DNA of 64,000 bases, taken from positions 43,373,001 to 43,437,000 of the forward strand of contig CM076144.1 in the NCBI GenBank assembly GCA_038025085.1. The letters are read 5' to 3'. This stretch comes from Tetragonia tetragonoides. Taxonomy: Eukaryota > Streptophyta > Magnoliopsida > Caryophyllales > Aizoaceae. Below, piece after piece: positions 1-13,100 of the stretch (within the stretch, counting starts at the first letter, position 1; each line of letters begins with the position of its first letter). The notes beneath the pieces are model-generated. The model made no database searches and was not told where the DNA came from. It saw only the letters and a program-made list of their open reading frames with translations. A program made the position numbers and the translations under genes.

Positions 1-464
1 TGATGATAAGGCTGCGATAAAGTTGATACAGCCAATATTGGCAATATAACTACCAAAAAAACTCATGCCGTGATAGCTGCGGCTCCTCCTGCCACACCTG
101 TAACTTTGAAATAAGGCCAAGATAATTTTTTGAATCACTTTCTCCAATAAGCTTTGGTTTGGGGTTAGAGTTACTTACCTAGCCTCATTTTTGGGTATTT
201 GCTATGATGTCTACCCTGGAGTGTCCTTGTCTTATATTCAATAGATGGAAAAACGTAGTCTGTTGATGTTTTTAACCCTTTTTTTCTGGAGGTTCCTGTC
301 CTCCTGGCTCCTAGTTATTATTTTACCTCACTTTTAATTCTATTTGTTTCATAATCTAAGAAGTATATGTTTTCCTAGAGCTGGCATGAATTATATGTAC
401 AAGACTTGGGAGCATCCTATTTCCGCCTTTCTTAGCACACTTAATTATGGTCTCGAAGTATGGA

Positions 465-600
465 GGGATTAGCTGGTAAAACCTCTGAGATTTGTTCCAG
501 AGGTCCCAGGTTTAAGGCTCCTCAGGGCCTTGCCGTTATTTTCAGGGCCCATGGGATTAACCGGGCAACGCCTGGATACCCATGGTGTCTAAATTTTCTT
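465..600 (+). repeat. Possible tRNA-derived SINE fragment
   Basis: TAGCTGGTAAAACCTC followed about 30 nt later by CCCAGGTTTAAGGCTCC resembles the A and B boxes of a Pol III promoter, then a GC-rich body. No target duplication or A-tail could be fixed, so this is tentative. It lies in the intron upstream of exon 687-751. Confidence 0.3.
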
Positions 601-686
601 TTCCATATTTACATGCATGTCTTCTGATTGTTGTGAACCCTTGATTATCTCAAAATTCTAAAAAATTCTGTCTCTGATTTGTCAAG

Positions 687-1164
687 GTTTTGAGTTATGA
701 TGGCCTACATGCTCCTGATTCTTTAGCGATGACAGCAGCTGGAATAGCAGTGTATGTTTGATCAGTCTTTTCATCATTTTGATACAAGCGAGCAGAGTTT
801 CTAGAGTCTTTAATGGGTGCTATGTGGATTATGTAAACCATTTTAACTACTGGATGCAGGGCTCTTTCTGAATTGCCACATACAAAGCCAATTGCTGGAG
901 TTCGTGTTGGTCTTCTCAATGGGAAGTTTATTGTAAACCCAACAACTAAAGAAATGGAAGGTTCAGAGTTGGATATGGTACTAGCTGGTACAGATAATGC
1001 TATCTTAATGATTGAGGTGGATATTCTGTCCCTTTAGCTACATTCAGAATTTCAGGGGATAGTTGGTCTCTTCTAATGGTAGTTAAATTTGCTCAAACGC
1101 ATCGCAGGGCTACTGCAACTTTCTTCCAGAAGAGAAGTTGCTGGAAGCTGTAGAAGTTGGACAG
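687..1164 (+). CDS. PNP2: PNPase exons: end of first RNase PH core
   Basis: Three exons (687-751, 860-1016, 1108-1164). The first reads [20 protein letters not shown], and its final valine codon is completed by the next exon. The second carries [18 protein letters not shown] and the [19 protein letters not shown] segment. The third reads [19 protein letters not shown]. These are the C-terminal strands and helix of the first, RNA-binding RNase PH-like domain. Donors are gtatgt, gtggat and gtagtt; all acceptors end in cag or aag. Confidence 0.9.
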
Positions 1165-4100
1165 GTAGTTTATGGTATTGTTTAGCTTGTTTTTGCTGTG
1201 TTACAATGAATTCACCCATAGAAAGTGAGAGACTGGACCTTTGTTGTCCTTTCCTGCTTTCCTATCCGCTCCTGCTTTGTTGCAATGACAAGTCCCATCT
1301 AAAATTTTGTGACGGGGAACTTGAGCAAGAAGTGTCTTGAGTCTGATGATTCATTTTTCACTAAAGTACCCATGTCTGACGCTCGGATACTCAGGTAGAA
1401 CTTGATACTAGTATACTACAAATGAAATAAACTTGGATGTCGCTCCATTTTGATGTCTTATATGATGTGGACAAAGCTCCAACATGTGGTTGCTACAGGT
1501 CAAGGTTAGTTGTTGACAATGAAATGGGTGGCGGTTATGTCATGTGGGTTAACTGTGACTCTTATGACATTCCTAAATTGTCTAATATTGCTCGCAGCTC
1601 GTTGAGAGGCTTAGGAGTTTCCTCTTACTAAGGTGTTCTATTAGGAGGAGATTTGAGATGTACATTGCTTTGGAACTATGTAGAGGAGTGAGCTCTTTGC
1701 TAGGGTGGAAGAGTCCTAGGGTTTTGACCATATAGTTGTGCAGGAAGCAGAATGAGTTCAGAAATGAATTCAAGATCCACTACCTTTTGGCTTTGGAATA
1801 TAATGGACTAAATCAAAATGTCCATGAAACTGTCTGCTGTTCTTATTTATTGTGAAGTTGTTAATGTTCGTTGCGCTTCGGATCAAGGGTCAAACGATAA
1901 TTCTCTCGAGGGTAAGGTTGCATACTACCACCCCCCCCCCCCTACCCCACCTAGGCAAGAGCCTCTTTGGAGGCACTGGGGTAATATCGATGTTGATGAT
2001 GCTTCTGAATAAGGAGTCCTAGGTATGAGATGAAGAACGTGACACATATTTAATGTTTTAGTTTGGAAGTAGTTTTATTTAGAGCGGGAGAATATATATA
2101 AAGGATTTAGATAGAGTGGAAGGTGGAATGTTTGGAGAGAGGAGGGTGGTATGGGTTTTAGTATTCTAGTGTCCAAACTCCAAAATCATGTCTTTGGTAA
2201 GATTAATCTGTGGCAGTTTCGTTTGGAAAATGAAAGTCAAATCCCTGTATGAATTGTAAGGGAACTTAGATTTCAAATGCAGGGTTTGAGTTGCACTTAT
2301 ACTTGAATGACTAATTGGATTTGAAATTGATGTAAGTCCATCACTATTCATAAGGGTCCAGAGTTCACAAATTTTATGACACCCACAGCCTTGTCATTTG
2401 AAATACCCCTATCCTTCATTCTCCAAATCCATACATGAACTATTCAATGGTAACTATCGTATGCAGGCATTTTGCTTTGCTGAAATTCAGAATTTCAAAT
2501 CCATTTCCCAACCGCAACCTTAGAGTGCTCAGAGTAGGTGTTTGTAGCATAAAAGTAGTTCATGTACACTTTGGAATGGCTAAATGTTCCCTAAACAAGT
2601 CATTTGACATATCATTCATCTACAGTTTCTTCATTATTCTTTCCCTTGATCGACTATAAAGTTGGTAATGGGTTAAACTTGGATTTCTGGAAGAGTCTTG
2701 GGCAGGGGGGCAATCTTTTTCTACTATTCACCTTGCTTTTAGAGCTTTTTCTTGCTCCCATTTCTGATTTGTTTTTGAAGAATGGTCTCTTCATTTCTAG
2801 TAATTTCCACTTTAGGGATATTTTCTGGATAAGGCGGGGCGTTACTAGCTTGCTAGGTATTTCTGACTAGTGCATTCCTTTATCAAAAAAAATAATTAAA
2901 TTCTGACTAGTGCACTTTTGTCTCATTGGAATGAAAGGATATGACCAGCAGCTTCTTTGCGCGCTGTTCCTTTTGTCATTCCTTATGTCACCACATGCAT
3001 CAAAACCATGTTCCATTAAATTTCCATTTGTTAGTTTTATTTGGAACTCAATATTTTCTAACGGTAAACCTATTATTTGGACTGGCTTTGGTGGGAATCA
3101 ATACTAATGACAGATTCCAACTTTGGAGACCAAAATGAGTTTCCGTGGATGTGTTTTATGTCTGGGGAGTGGTGAAATTGAGGTTTAATTGTATCTCTAC
3201 ACTGAGGCTGCTTTTCAGTTGTGATGCAATATGTCAATGATGCAAGGTGACAAGTGGATCTGCCTATCCAAACTTCTCTGCATGTACATGCGACTTTTGT
3301 TGGCTTACTACGGGAAAGGAGCAGAAAGTACAGTGACAGAGTAAGTGAGTAACTTCATATACATTCCATGGGCCTATGATGGGAGAGTAATATAGAATTA
3401 TCCCAGAGCTAGCTATTGTCACTTGTCAGTTTGTCACTACAATGAGGGGACCAATTATCGGCCGACATTTTGTGTATTAGGTGATACATATCAGCTTTTG
3501 AACTTGCCAATATACCCTGATACATAGATAGGTATAAATTTTCGTGGTGACATGAGCGGATACATAGCGGAAAACGGCCAATTCAATTTACCCCATGGTA
3601 GCTGAGGCCTGTTACACGATGTCGGTGACAATACTGTTCCGCGATGTCGCGACCGTTACCGGGACTTCCTTTTTGTGATAACTGCTGCAGCAACAGACAG
3701 AACTACTATCTCTGTCGGTATCTTATCTGTGGGTCTTGTCGTTGTTGGCTTCTCATGTAGGCAGGATTTTTTAGGGTTAAGCGCAATAATTGACATGCTA
3801 ATACTATTTTGTTCTTAGAATTCTTTTTCGAGTACTCCTGGTCCTCTAAAATGCATCTGGTGAATTGAAGGGTTGCCAATTGGTAGTTTTTGTATTTTTG
3901 TTGCCAAGGGTTCCCGATTGATTGGTTCGTTCTCCATTGTTGATAATAGTTTCTTTTTGGGTCTATTCTTGGAAAAAGTTTCAATTTTGGGCATTCAAGA
4001 TGCATTACTTACTAATAGTGTTTTTCCTTATGTTTAAAATTTTAATTGTAGAATGCGGTGCGAGCAATTTGCATGGAAGTGGAGGCTTTGGTTAGAAAGT

Positions 4101-7100
4101 GTGGAAAAACTAAAATGCTAGATGCGATAAAATTGCCCCCTCCGGAGCTGTATAAACATGTTGAGGTATGTGAGGAGTAAGCAGTATGCTTACTTCTCTT
4201 GAGGTTCTATGTCATGTATTTCTCAATGTTTTCAAGGCTATTTGTCAGAAAGTTTGTGTACGGAGAATTCTTTTTATGCCCTTCACCTTTGTTTAAAATT
4301 CTACAATGATTAAATTGTAACTCGTGCCTGAAGCATACAATGAAATGAACTAATTCAAATGATCAAAGCCGGTCCACTTTGTTTGTGAATTAAATAGTCC
4401 ATGTTTGACCTATAATTCCATAACATATTGCATCTATAATTCCATTCTTTCAAGTAACTGTGAGGACGGATTGCATCTATTTGTGTATGATGTATGATGT
4501 TGTTATTGCATCTGTCGACATGACTGTGAGGACGGATTGCATCTATTTGTGTTATGTGACTTTGCTAGGATGTTGTGGGGTAGGCTGTCTGGGGGGGAGT
4601 CTTTTGCTATCCCGGCTACAGTAGGGCAGTTCTTACAGATGCGATTTGTTGGTGGTCGGAGGGGGAAGGAGGGTAAGCTGTGGTGGAGATGTGCGTGTAT
4701 GGCCATTCTATGGTGCATTTGGTTGGAGCGGAACGCGAGGATTTTCTCTGCTTCTGGGACAACCATTGATTGCATTTGGGATCATATTGTTTACTTGGCA
4801 TCATTGTGGGCAAAGGCAGATGGGGCCTTTAAGGGTGTTCCTCTTACTCTCGTCCAGTTACAATGGCGAGATTTGTAGATATTTTTTTGTTACCATTTGA
4901 GGACTTCTTGTCCTCCACTTTTTTGTATTCTTTCTTTGATTGATTAATAAAATTTTTACTTATCAAAAAAATAAAATAAATGATGTTGTTATTGTTGTAT
5001 TGGTGATTATATTGCGGCTAAGTAGGTCTTCACCAAAGTAAAAGTATTATTGTTTTCCCTCTTTCTTCTTATTATTTAAGGAAATAGGATATGTTAGTTA
5101 AGGAAGAATATGCATGGAAGCTGTGATGCCTTCCCACTTCCCAGTACCCATCCCACACCTCCCTTTTAGACCCAAAAAAAAGGGAAAAAAAGAGCTAGGA
5201 GGAAAGTTGAACCAACAAGGCTTAAACAAATCCTGCTGGATGTCTGACAACAAATAACTTGGGAAAGACAATGTTTAGTCCTTTTTCTTTTATCTTTCTC
5301 TTATAAAGGTTTCCTGTCAATAGTAAGGAAGAATGACTTGGTTGGCTCTCAAAAACAACTTGATGGATGATCTCCATACATCGAAGTCCTGTCTTTTTTG
5401 TCCCTTCGATTATGGATTATTGAGCATCAAAATCTGCTTGCAAACCTTTGACAGTAGATAGCATTATGAGGAGCAGTCTTTCCCCCCTTTTTTGTTACTA
5501 TCTATCCCAACACCTAGCCCACAATCTCAGGGTTGCACTCAGACAATCCATCCCATACGTTGCCAATACAATCCACTACGATGGGAATTCCTCCAATGGG
5601 CCCATAAAAGGGGCTACTTAAGCCCACAAGGGTAAGCCCAAAAGGGGAATGCCTTGTTGCTTAGTAGAAGGGTGGAGTCCCTTAGATACCATGTACAATC
5701 CTCACAATCTCCCGATGTAGAACTAGGGGTGCTACAATTTTGTATTATTGGTCAGAGGTATTCCATGCGCCATAAATCGGGAGGTTGAAAGGCCATGATG
5801 TCAATCTTTTCTGTTAGTGAAAAGATGCGTATATTTTTAAACTTTTGCTTTGGCATTGGTTGAGTTTCTTGTGTTTTTCATTGTTCTTTTTTTATTTTAA
5901 CAATGTGTATATATAAATTGCTTTATAGATGTAACTAATTATGTTAATACTACAATAAAAGATTGACATTGATGGGTGATTAATACTATTTGTCTTGTTT
6001 TTGTGTTATTTTGAAGGAAATTGCTGGGGATGAATTAGTGGATGTACTGCAAATAAAGAAAAAAATACCGAGAAGGAAGGCACTTGCATCATTAGAAGAG
6101 AAACTTGTAAATATACTTAGTCAGAGGGGCTACCTTGGAAAGAGTGAAGCTGTTTTAACTGCTGAGACTGGACCAGATTTGTGTGTGGATGATGATGAGG
6201 ATGAGGAAGTGGTTGTCGATGGTGAAGTTGATGAAGGTGATGTTCACATAAAGCCAACTCCAAGGATTCCCACTCCCTTGGTATAACTATAACTTTCCAT
6301 CCTTTAAATCTTTCTTCTGATTTACATGTTTTTCTATATGTTTAATTATGCGCTCATTGGTTATTGAGGGTGCAGAGATTAGAGGATCTTCTCATTTATA
6401 TGGTTATTGTAATTTGAATCAGTCGATAGAGCTAGTTTTTTTGATAGAGGCTAAGATTTAGGCTGTTATTAGCTGGTTTTACTGGATATAGCACTTGTGA
6501 CTCTCAATATGATCAATAAGATTTTGGACCCAAGCTCTGCATGGGTACCTAACTCCTTGTGCTCTGACTGAGTTTGTAGCCTTTACTTATTATCCTCTTA
6601 TCCTTCTCAGCCTCTTGTCCCCAGAGTTGTAGAATCAAAATCATCTTAATAAACTTCATAACAGCCATGTATTGTATTAAGTGTAACCCTCTTTTATGAA
6701 TATGATTTATCATGTGTTATTCATTGCTTTCCTTTTTCAGCTCTCTTTTCATCATCAGAAAATGGTTTTATTTCAATTGGATTCTTCATCAAGTACTTTA
6801 AGGGCCTTAGATCTTATTAGTAGTTCATAAATGGAAAAACTTGCACTTATCAAAAGTAATGCTCCATATGATTGGCAGCTAGTTTGCGCTGGATGAGCTA
6901 CATGGCCTACATACTTAAATCTTTAGCAATCCCTTATTGTTAAGTCACTCAAGAATTTTTTTGTCATTTTAGATTTTGAGTCACTTTAAGCATGGTGTAT
7001 TCAAGTTTCTGATAGATTACGATTTCCCGCATTACTGGGTTTGCGCCAATATTTATTATCAAATATAATCAGTTTTCGAGTTGGACATGATCAGACTGAG

Positions 7101-10100
7101 TCAGTTTCGGGTAATAATATTTTGATTTACTTTTTTGGCGTCAAGTAAGTCAGGTGTCGGGCGTTCAGGTTGGTTTTGTCGGGTCAGATGGGGTATAACT
7201 CAGGGTCCTATAACATGCAAGGCCGATTACATGGTCTCCTCGAAACACAAATGTAACCTAAAAATGAAAGAATATACTAATGTGAGAAATTCATGATGGG
7301 GGTTAGGTTCAGTCTTTTTGAAATGCGAATCTAATATCTTCAAATTGCTCTATGCTTTTTCTATAGTGTGTTTTGAGTATTTTGACAATAAAGCATATAT
7401 CTTTCTGTTTTGTTTCACATTGAGGTTATATGGTATAGTCAGAATTTTAATTTTAGTCGCAAATTGCATGTTATTTGTGCCTATTACTGCATCCATGACT
7501 GATAATATAATTGTGGCTCCAGTCTGATTTTCTAATGGCCTGTGGCATTTTTCATGATTCTTTACGTCACTCACTCTTTATAGCTGCTATTTACATGAGT
7601 CTATCAATAAATTTCTGTGTTGTGCTTTTAGTCTTCATCTGATAGAGTTCCAAGCACAATCATGAAGATATTTTTGCAGTTGTTCTCTGACGTAGATGTG
7701 AAGCTGGTATTCAAAGAGATTACGTCAAAATACCTGCGGAAACGAATTGTTGAGGTATTTCCACTAACTTTAGGCTCTTTTCTTCTCTTCGGTTATGTTC
7801 TTTTCAATTTTTTGATAAAAATAAAGAGCTGAAGCTGAAAGACTAATAAAGCTAAAGCTCAATACACCTAAGTCTTCATGTCTTAATACACCAATAAACA
7901 AGAAATACCAATGCTAACAGAATCAACTTAAAATATGCCTAGACAGACAACAGAAGTGACAAGCAAAGTGCATTCCAAAGTGATTGTTTGAGGATTAAGG
8001 TTTAAGAAGCAATGGACCGCCACTGGCCCACTCTTTGCTTACACATAAATGGGGTTTCTCCGATATTTTGATCTTCCGACTTCTTCGAACTCCTACGTTC
8101 TTCTAAATATATCATCTTAAGTCACAATATCATCTAACTCCAAGCTATCCAACAACCATTCCCTTTCAACAACAAGGCTATCATAGTCACTATAATTTGG
8201 AGATAGCATGCTTCTTGACTACACTCAACAATCTCATCCACGGCGATTGATTGCTTTGGTGGAAGGGAGAAGCAACTTTGGGGGTTATGGGAATTCATAA
8301 TGTGATTGATAGTGGCAGGAAGTGGACTCAATCAGCATATTTGTGAGAACAAGATGAAACTCGTATACTGAGGGTTTTCCACCCGGAACTTCAGTGGGAC
8401 TGCAAAAATTAGCATTGGCCTTTTTACATTCCCTTGGAAATTTTTACAAAGGTGGAATTCAGAATGTGACCAAACACTGCAGTTCATATGCTTAACATCT
8501 CACTTGACAATTGACATATTGACAGTGCCTCTGCAATATTAAGTTTGTGAAGGGCTAGAGCTGGAATGGGTACCAGTTTATAAAGAAACCAAGTTTGTTA
8601 AACAGCAACTAAAAGGGTGAAATAAGGAGGTTTTTGGGGATGTCAACCAATGGAAGAGTGCCCTTTTGAGTGAAATTGCAGTGGTCGATCAGTCGGTTAC
8701 TCGCTTAGTGATGGAGAAGGGGGGGGGGGGAAGGAGCTGGTGCGTAGAAGTGTAGAGTTAAAGAATGCCCTTCAAGAAGTGATTATGAGAGAAAAGCAAA
8801 GCCAGAGGCAGAAAATGAAAGTAAAGTGGGCTAAGGAGGGTGATACAAATTCTAGACTCTATTTTAAGGTGGTGAATGGCAGGAGGAAGAGGAGTTTTAC
8901 AAAGGAGTTGGAGACAGACAGTGGCGAGGTGATTTCAGATGTTCGAGAGATTAGCTGGGAGATTACTGATTACTACCGTTCTCTTTTCAGTGAGGAGGAT
9001 CTGCTATGACCTCACATTGAGGGATTGGATTGGAGTCCTATTTCTCCGATTTTGGGGTCATGCTTAGAGCGGCTGTTTGAGTTGGAGAAGGTTAAAGCTG
9101 CGGTATTCCGTATGGATAGGGAGAAAGCTCCAGGCCCGGATGGCTTCACTATGGCTTTGTTCCAAGATTGTTGGGAGGTTATTAAAGATGATTTGCTTGG
9201 TGTCTTTGCTGATTTTTATGGGCAGCGTGTCCTGGGATGATTATAAATTCAAATTTCATCACCCTAGTACCGAAGAAAGATCGTTCGATTAAGGTCAAAG
9301 ATGTTCGTCCTATAAGTCTGGTTACTAGTGTTTACAAAATCATTGCAAAGGTTTTGTCCAATCGGATCAGTGAAGTTCTCTCTTCTACTATTTCTTACTC
9401 ACAGAGTGCTTTTGTGGATGCTTTGCTGGTGGCTAATGAGACGGTGGATGACATTAGACGAAGAGGTGGGCAGGGCCTCATTTCTAAGCTAGACTTTGAG
9501 AAGGCTTATGACAGGGTAAGCCAGCATTTTCTGGATATGGTGTTGGAGAGGAAGGGCTTTGGGGAGCTGTGGTGGATCAGAGGTTGTTTTACAAATGCTC
9601 ATTTCTCAGTGCTAGTCAATGGGGCACCTAGAGAGTGGTTTTCTTCTTCTAGGGGTTTGAGGCAGGGGGATCCTCTGTCACCTTTCCTTTTTACTCTTGT
9701 GGTGGACGTTCTTAGTAGATTGTTGGAGACGGGCGTTGAGACGGGGGTAGTTGAAGGGTTGAAGGTGGGGGCGTGAAGGGGTTATTGTCTCGCATTTACA
9801 ATTTGCGGATGATACTATGCTTTTTTTTTGCGGCCAATATCAAAAAATTTAAGAATGTTTTGACGATCTTGCAGATTTCTGGCATGCGGGTTGATCTTGC
9901 CAAATGCAGTTTAGTTGGCATAAATGTGGGTGATGATTTCCTGGCAATAGCAACTAGATTGGCAGGGTGTCAACTGTCAGATTCAGGGATGGCCATGACT
10001 TATTTGGGGGTGCCCCTTGGTGGCAATCCACACTCCGAGGCATTTTGGGAGCTGGTAGTGCAGCGAATTTCCATGCGTCTGGATGGGTGGAAGTGGGTCT

Positions 10101-13100
10101 ATTTTTCTTTGGGAAGCAGGTTTACCCTCATACAATCTTGCCTCTCAAGTATTCCTTTGTACTACCTCTCTGTTTCGAATATCAGTTGCAGTGGCACACA
10201 GAATAGAGAGGCTCATGAGGGACTTCTTATGGTCAGGGGTGGATGGAGATAGAGAGCATTTGATGAGCTGGGGCATGGTGTGCCGGCCTAAAGAGGAAAG
10301 GGGGGTTAGGTGCGGCAGATTGGTTGCGAGAAACATGGCTCTTGTGGGCAAGTGGCTTTGGCGCTCTCCGCTGGGACAGTGGTGGAACCAAGATTTATGC
10401 TTAGATCGGGGCCAAATGTTTGTAACGATATATAAATATAATGAAAATAATAAGTAAAAAAATTAGGCGTAATATTATGATATCGATAAAAAATAGCGAT
10501 ATAACAGACTAAAGAAAGACGAATGAAAATAAATAAATGTTAAAAAAAAAACACAAAACTAGTCCAAGACGGTCATTCCGTAACTTTCGGTGACACGAAG
10601 GTCACTTTATTAAGACTATGGAATTAAGTTTAGTTATTCCTTAATTAAGGACTCTAGCATTTTCCATAGTCTAGATATATATAAGAGAGTGTTTATAACA
10701 TAAAGGAGGTTCCAACCCAAAACCAATTGGCAATGGGTGGAGTAATTCCCTTAGTCCTAAACACCTCAAGGCACTCTTTCTTGATCAATGTGGGACAACC
10801 CACTTCAACACCCCACCTCACGCAAAGACCCATCTTGGGCTGAAGCGTGGACCAATCAAAGCCAACTTGGGTCAGTCACACGCGCGTGGGCTAAACAGGG
10901 GTCAAATTAAACTACCCTGCCTCACAATTGCCTCATTTGGGCTTCAACATGTGGGCCAACAAGGGGTCATAAAGGCAGGACCAAAGCCCGCTTTGATACC
11001 ATGTTAAATTTATGATTGTAAACTGTTATTCTCCACTTTATTGATGAATAGCAAAGCTATTTATAACACAAGAGAATCTTAATACATGTTATACTAGGAG
11101 ACTAAATTGAATATGATATAGAATCCTAATACATGTTATAGTAGGAGACTAAATTGATATGGAAACAACATATATCTAGACTATGGAAAATACTAGAGTC
11201 CTTAATTAAGGAATATCTAAACTTAATTCCATAGTCTTAGTACACTTTTTAGTGAAATAAGGGTCAAGGCTCATAATAAGTGACCCCTACAAATCTAAAT
11301 AGTGACTACATTTTATTATGAGTTGGTCTCACATAAGACTTGCTCTTTAAAACAAAACTCACCTAATAAAAATAAAGAGCGTTTCTTCGTAAGACGGTCT
11401 CTCATACAACTATACAAATATTTGTGAAGATAACCAAAAATTGCATCAAAAAAAAGGAAGCTTACAATTACACACAAACTCTACTTTAACGCATAAAAAA
11501 AGAGAAACAAAACCAATTTACTTGTATAGGTGCAGTGCAGGAAAAGGGAGGAAATTTTGTAAAAAATGAAGCTAGTAAGACTTGAACCCCCGCCCTTCCA
11601 CCTATTCTCTAGGTCACATACTCCAGCCAACTAACCTAAGAATTATGAATGATATTGTATGCATGAGATAATATATAACTAATTTCTGGAATCATGGGAG
11701 GGGCGACCGCCCCTGCTGGCCCCTCCCTGGTTCCTGCGCTGGAACCAGCTAGTCTTTGGCATAGGGTTATTCGGAGTAGGTACAGGCTGCATCAGAATGG
11801 TTGGGATACACAGTTGGCAGCAGAGGTTACACATGCAAGCCCATGGAAGTCTGTGTCTCAAGTTTACCCGACTTTCTTACCTCTAGTCAAGTTAAACTGG
11901 GGAACGGTCAGAGGATTAGATTCTATGCTGTCTTTGCTATTAAGGTGCCTTTGGTTAGAAAGAGATGCCTGGGTCTTTAATGGTGTGACCATGTCAGTTG
12001 ATTTGGTATGGACTAGTCACTTACCTAGCGTCGTTATGGGCTAGAGCTTCAGGGGCATTTAGGAGCTATTCTATTACTCAGATTTAGCGTAACTGGGCTG
12101 CACTAATTTGTAACTAACTCTTCTTGGAGGAGCACTTGTCCTCCATTGCTGTACTTTTGATACTTGATTAATACATACATTCTCTTATTCTAAAAATGAA
12201 AAATAAAAATTAGTTTGTATATTCTACATGTCTAGTGCTCAGTTCTATCTTTCCTGTCTTAGGGAGGGCGAAGAAGTGACGGGAGGAACCCAGAAGGGAT
12301 ACGTCCTATCAATTCGAAATGTGGATTGCTTCCTAGAGCTCATGGAAGTGCTCTTTTCACTCGAGGAGAGACTCAGGTTTGCCTAATTCCTGGATTTTGA
12401 AATATTAGCTTTCTGGACTGGGTTTTGTGTGTAGTGCCCATTGGCATGAGAAATGTCACTTTTATCAATTTACTTAAAGTTTAGTTCAAGCATGCCTAAA
12501 TATCTATTGTTACGTCAACATATCTGTAGTACATTTTCTACTTCGTCATTACCAAATTACATTGTCATATCTTTGACATGTTTTCCAATAAAAACTTCCA
12601 TTCAGCAATAAATTATCAAGTACACATGTTATGAATACGATCCCTTTCATCACAATTGATACAGTACCTTGTTTTGGCCATCTACGAAGAAATTCTAGTT
12701 TCTCATTTCACAATTTGCTTTTGTTCACTAGACTTCTCCTATAGTAGCTTGTGTGTTTTAGAAGTGTTGATGTAGTATTTTGGGTGAAGGAATAGTAGTC
12801 ATGATAATTTTGATTTTGTGGTGCATATGTAATTGATCGAAGTTTTCTATTTTCATGACCTCTTTGACCTGAGGCCGAACTGGTCTACTATGGGCATTGT
12901 TGTAGTTGTTATTGTCTTCTCTTTCTCCTCCATGACAATTTAAATGAAAAAATGTTGGTTTTGACCTGATTGTTGTTCCGAGAAATCAGGCAATGTGTGT
13001 CATTGTACTTGACAAAACTACTTGGCTCTGCAGTCAGTGGCAGTTGTGACCCTTGGCGACAAACAAATGGCACAGAGAATAGACAACCTTGAGGGAGATG

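Larger units (their letters stand above)
8520..12215 (+). mobile_element. Decayed L1-type LINE (ORF2 part), interrupted by a nested insertion
   Basis: A 5'-truncated LINE in the PNPase intron between exons 7680-7754 and 12263-12376, in sense orientation. The left part (about 8540-10395) encodes the endonuclease-RT linker and RT. The right part (about 11700-12215) encodes the region after RT ([11 protein letters not shown] at 11745) and the final [13 protein letters not shown] block, with an internal deletion between them. About 1.3 kb of unrelated sequence separates the halves. The end has the usual A-rich tail (ttctaaaaatgaaaaataaa). I found no target duplication. Confidence 0.85.

Noticed and set aside
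3706..4005. 99-codon minus-strand frame in a PNPase intron
   Set aside because: No domain, no promoter or relatives recognised, and it abuts the acceptor of exon 4052-4165.
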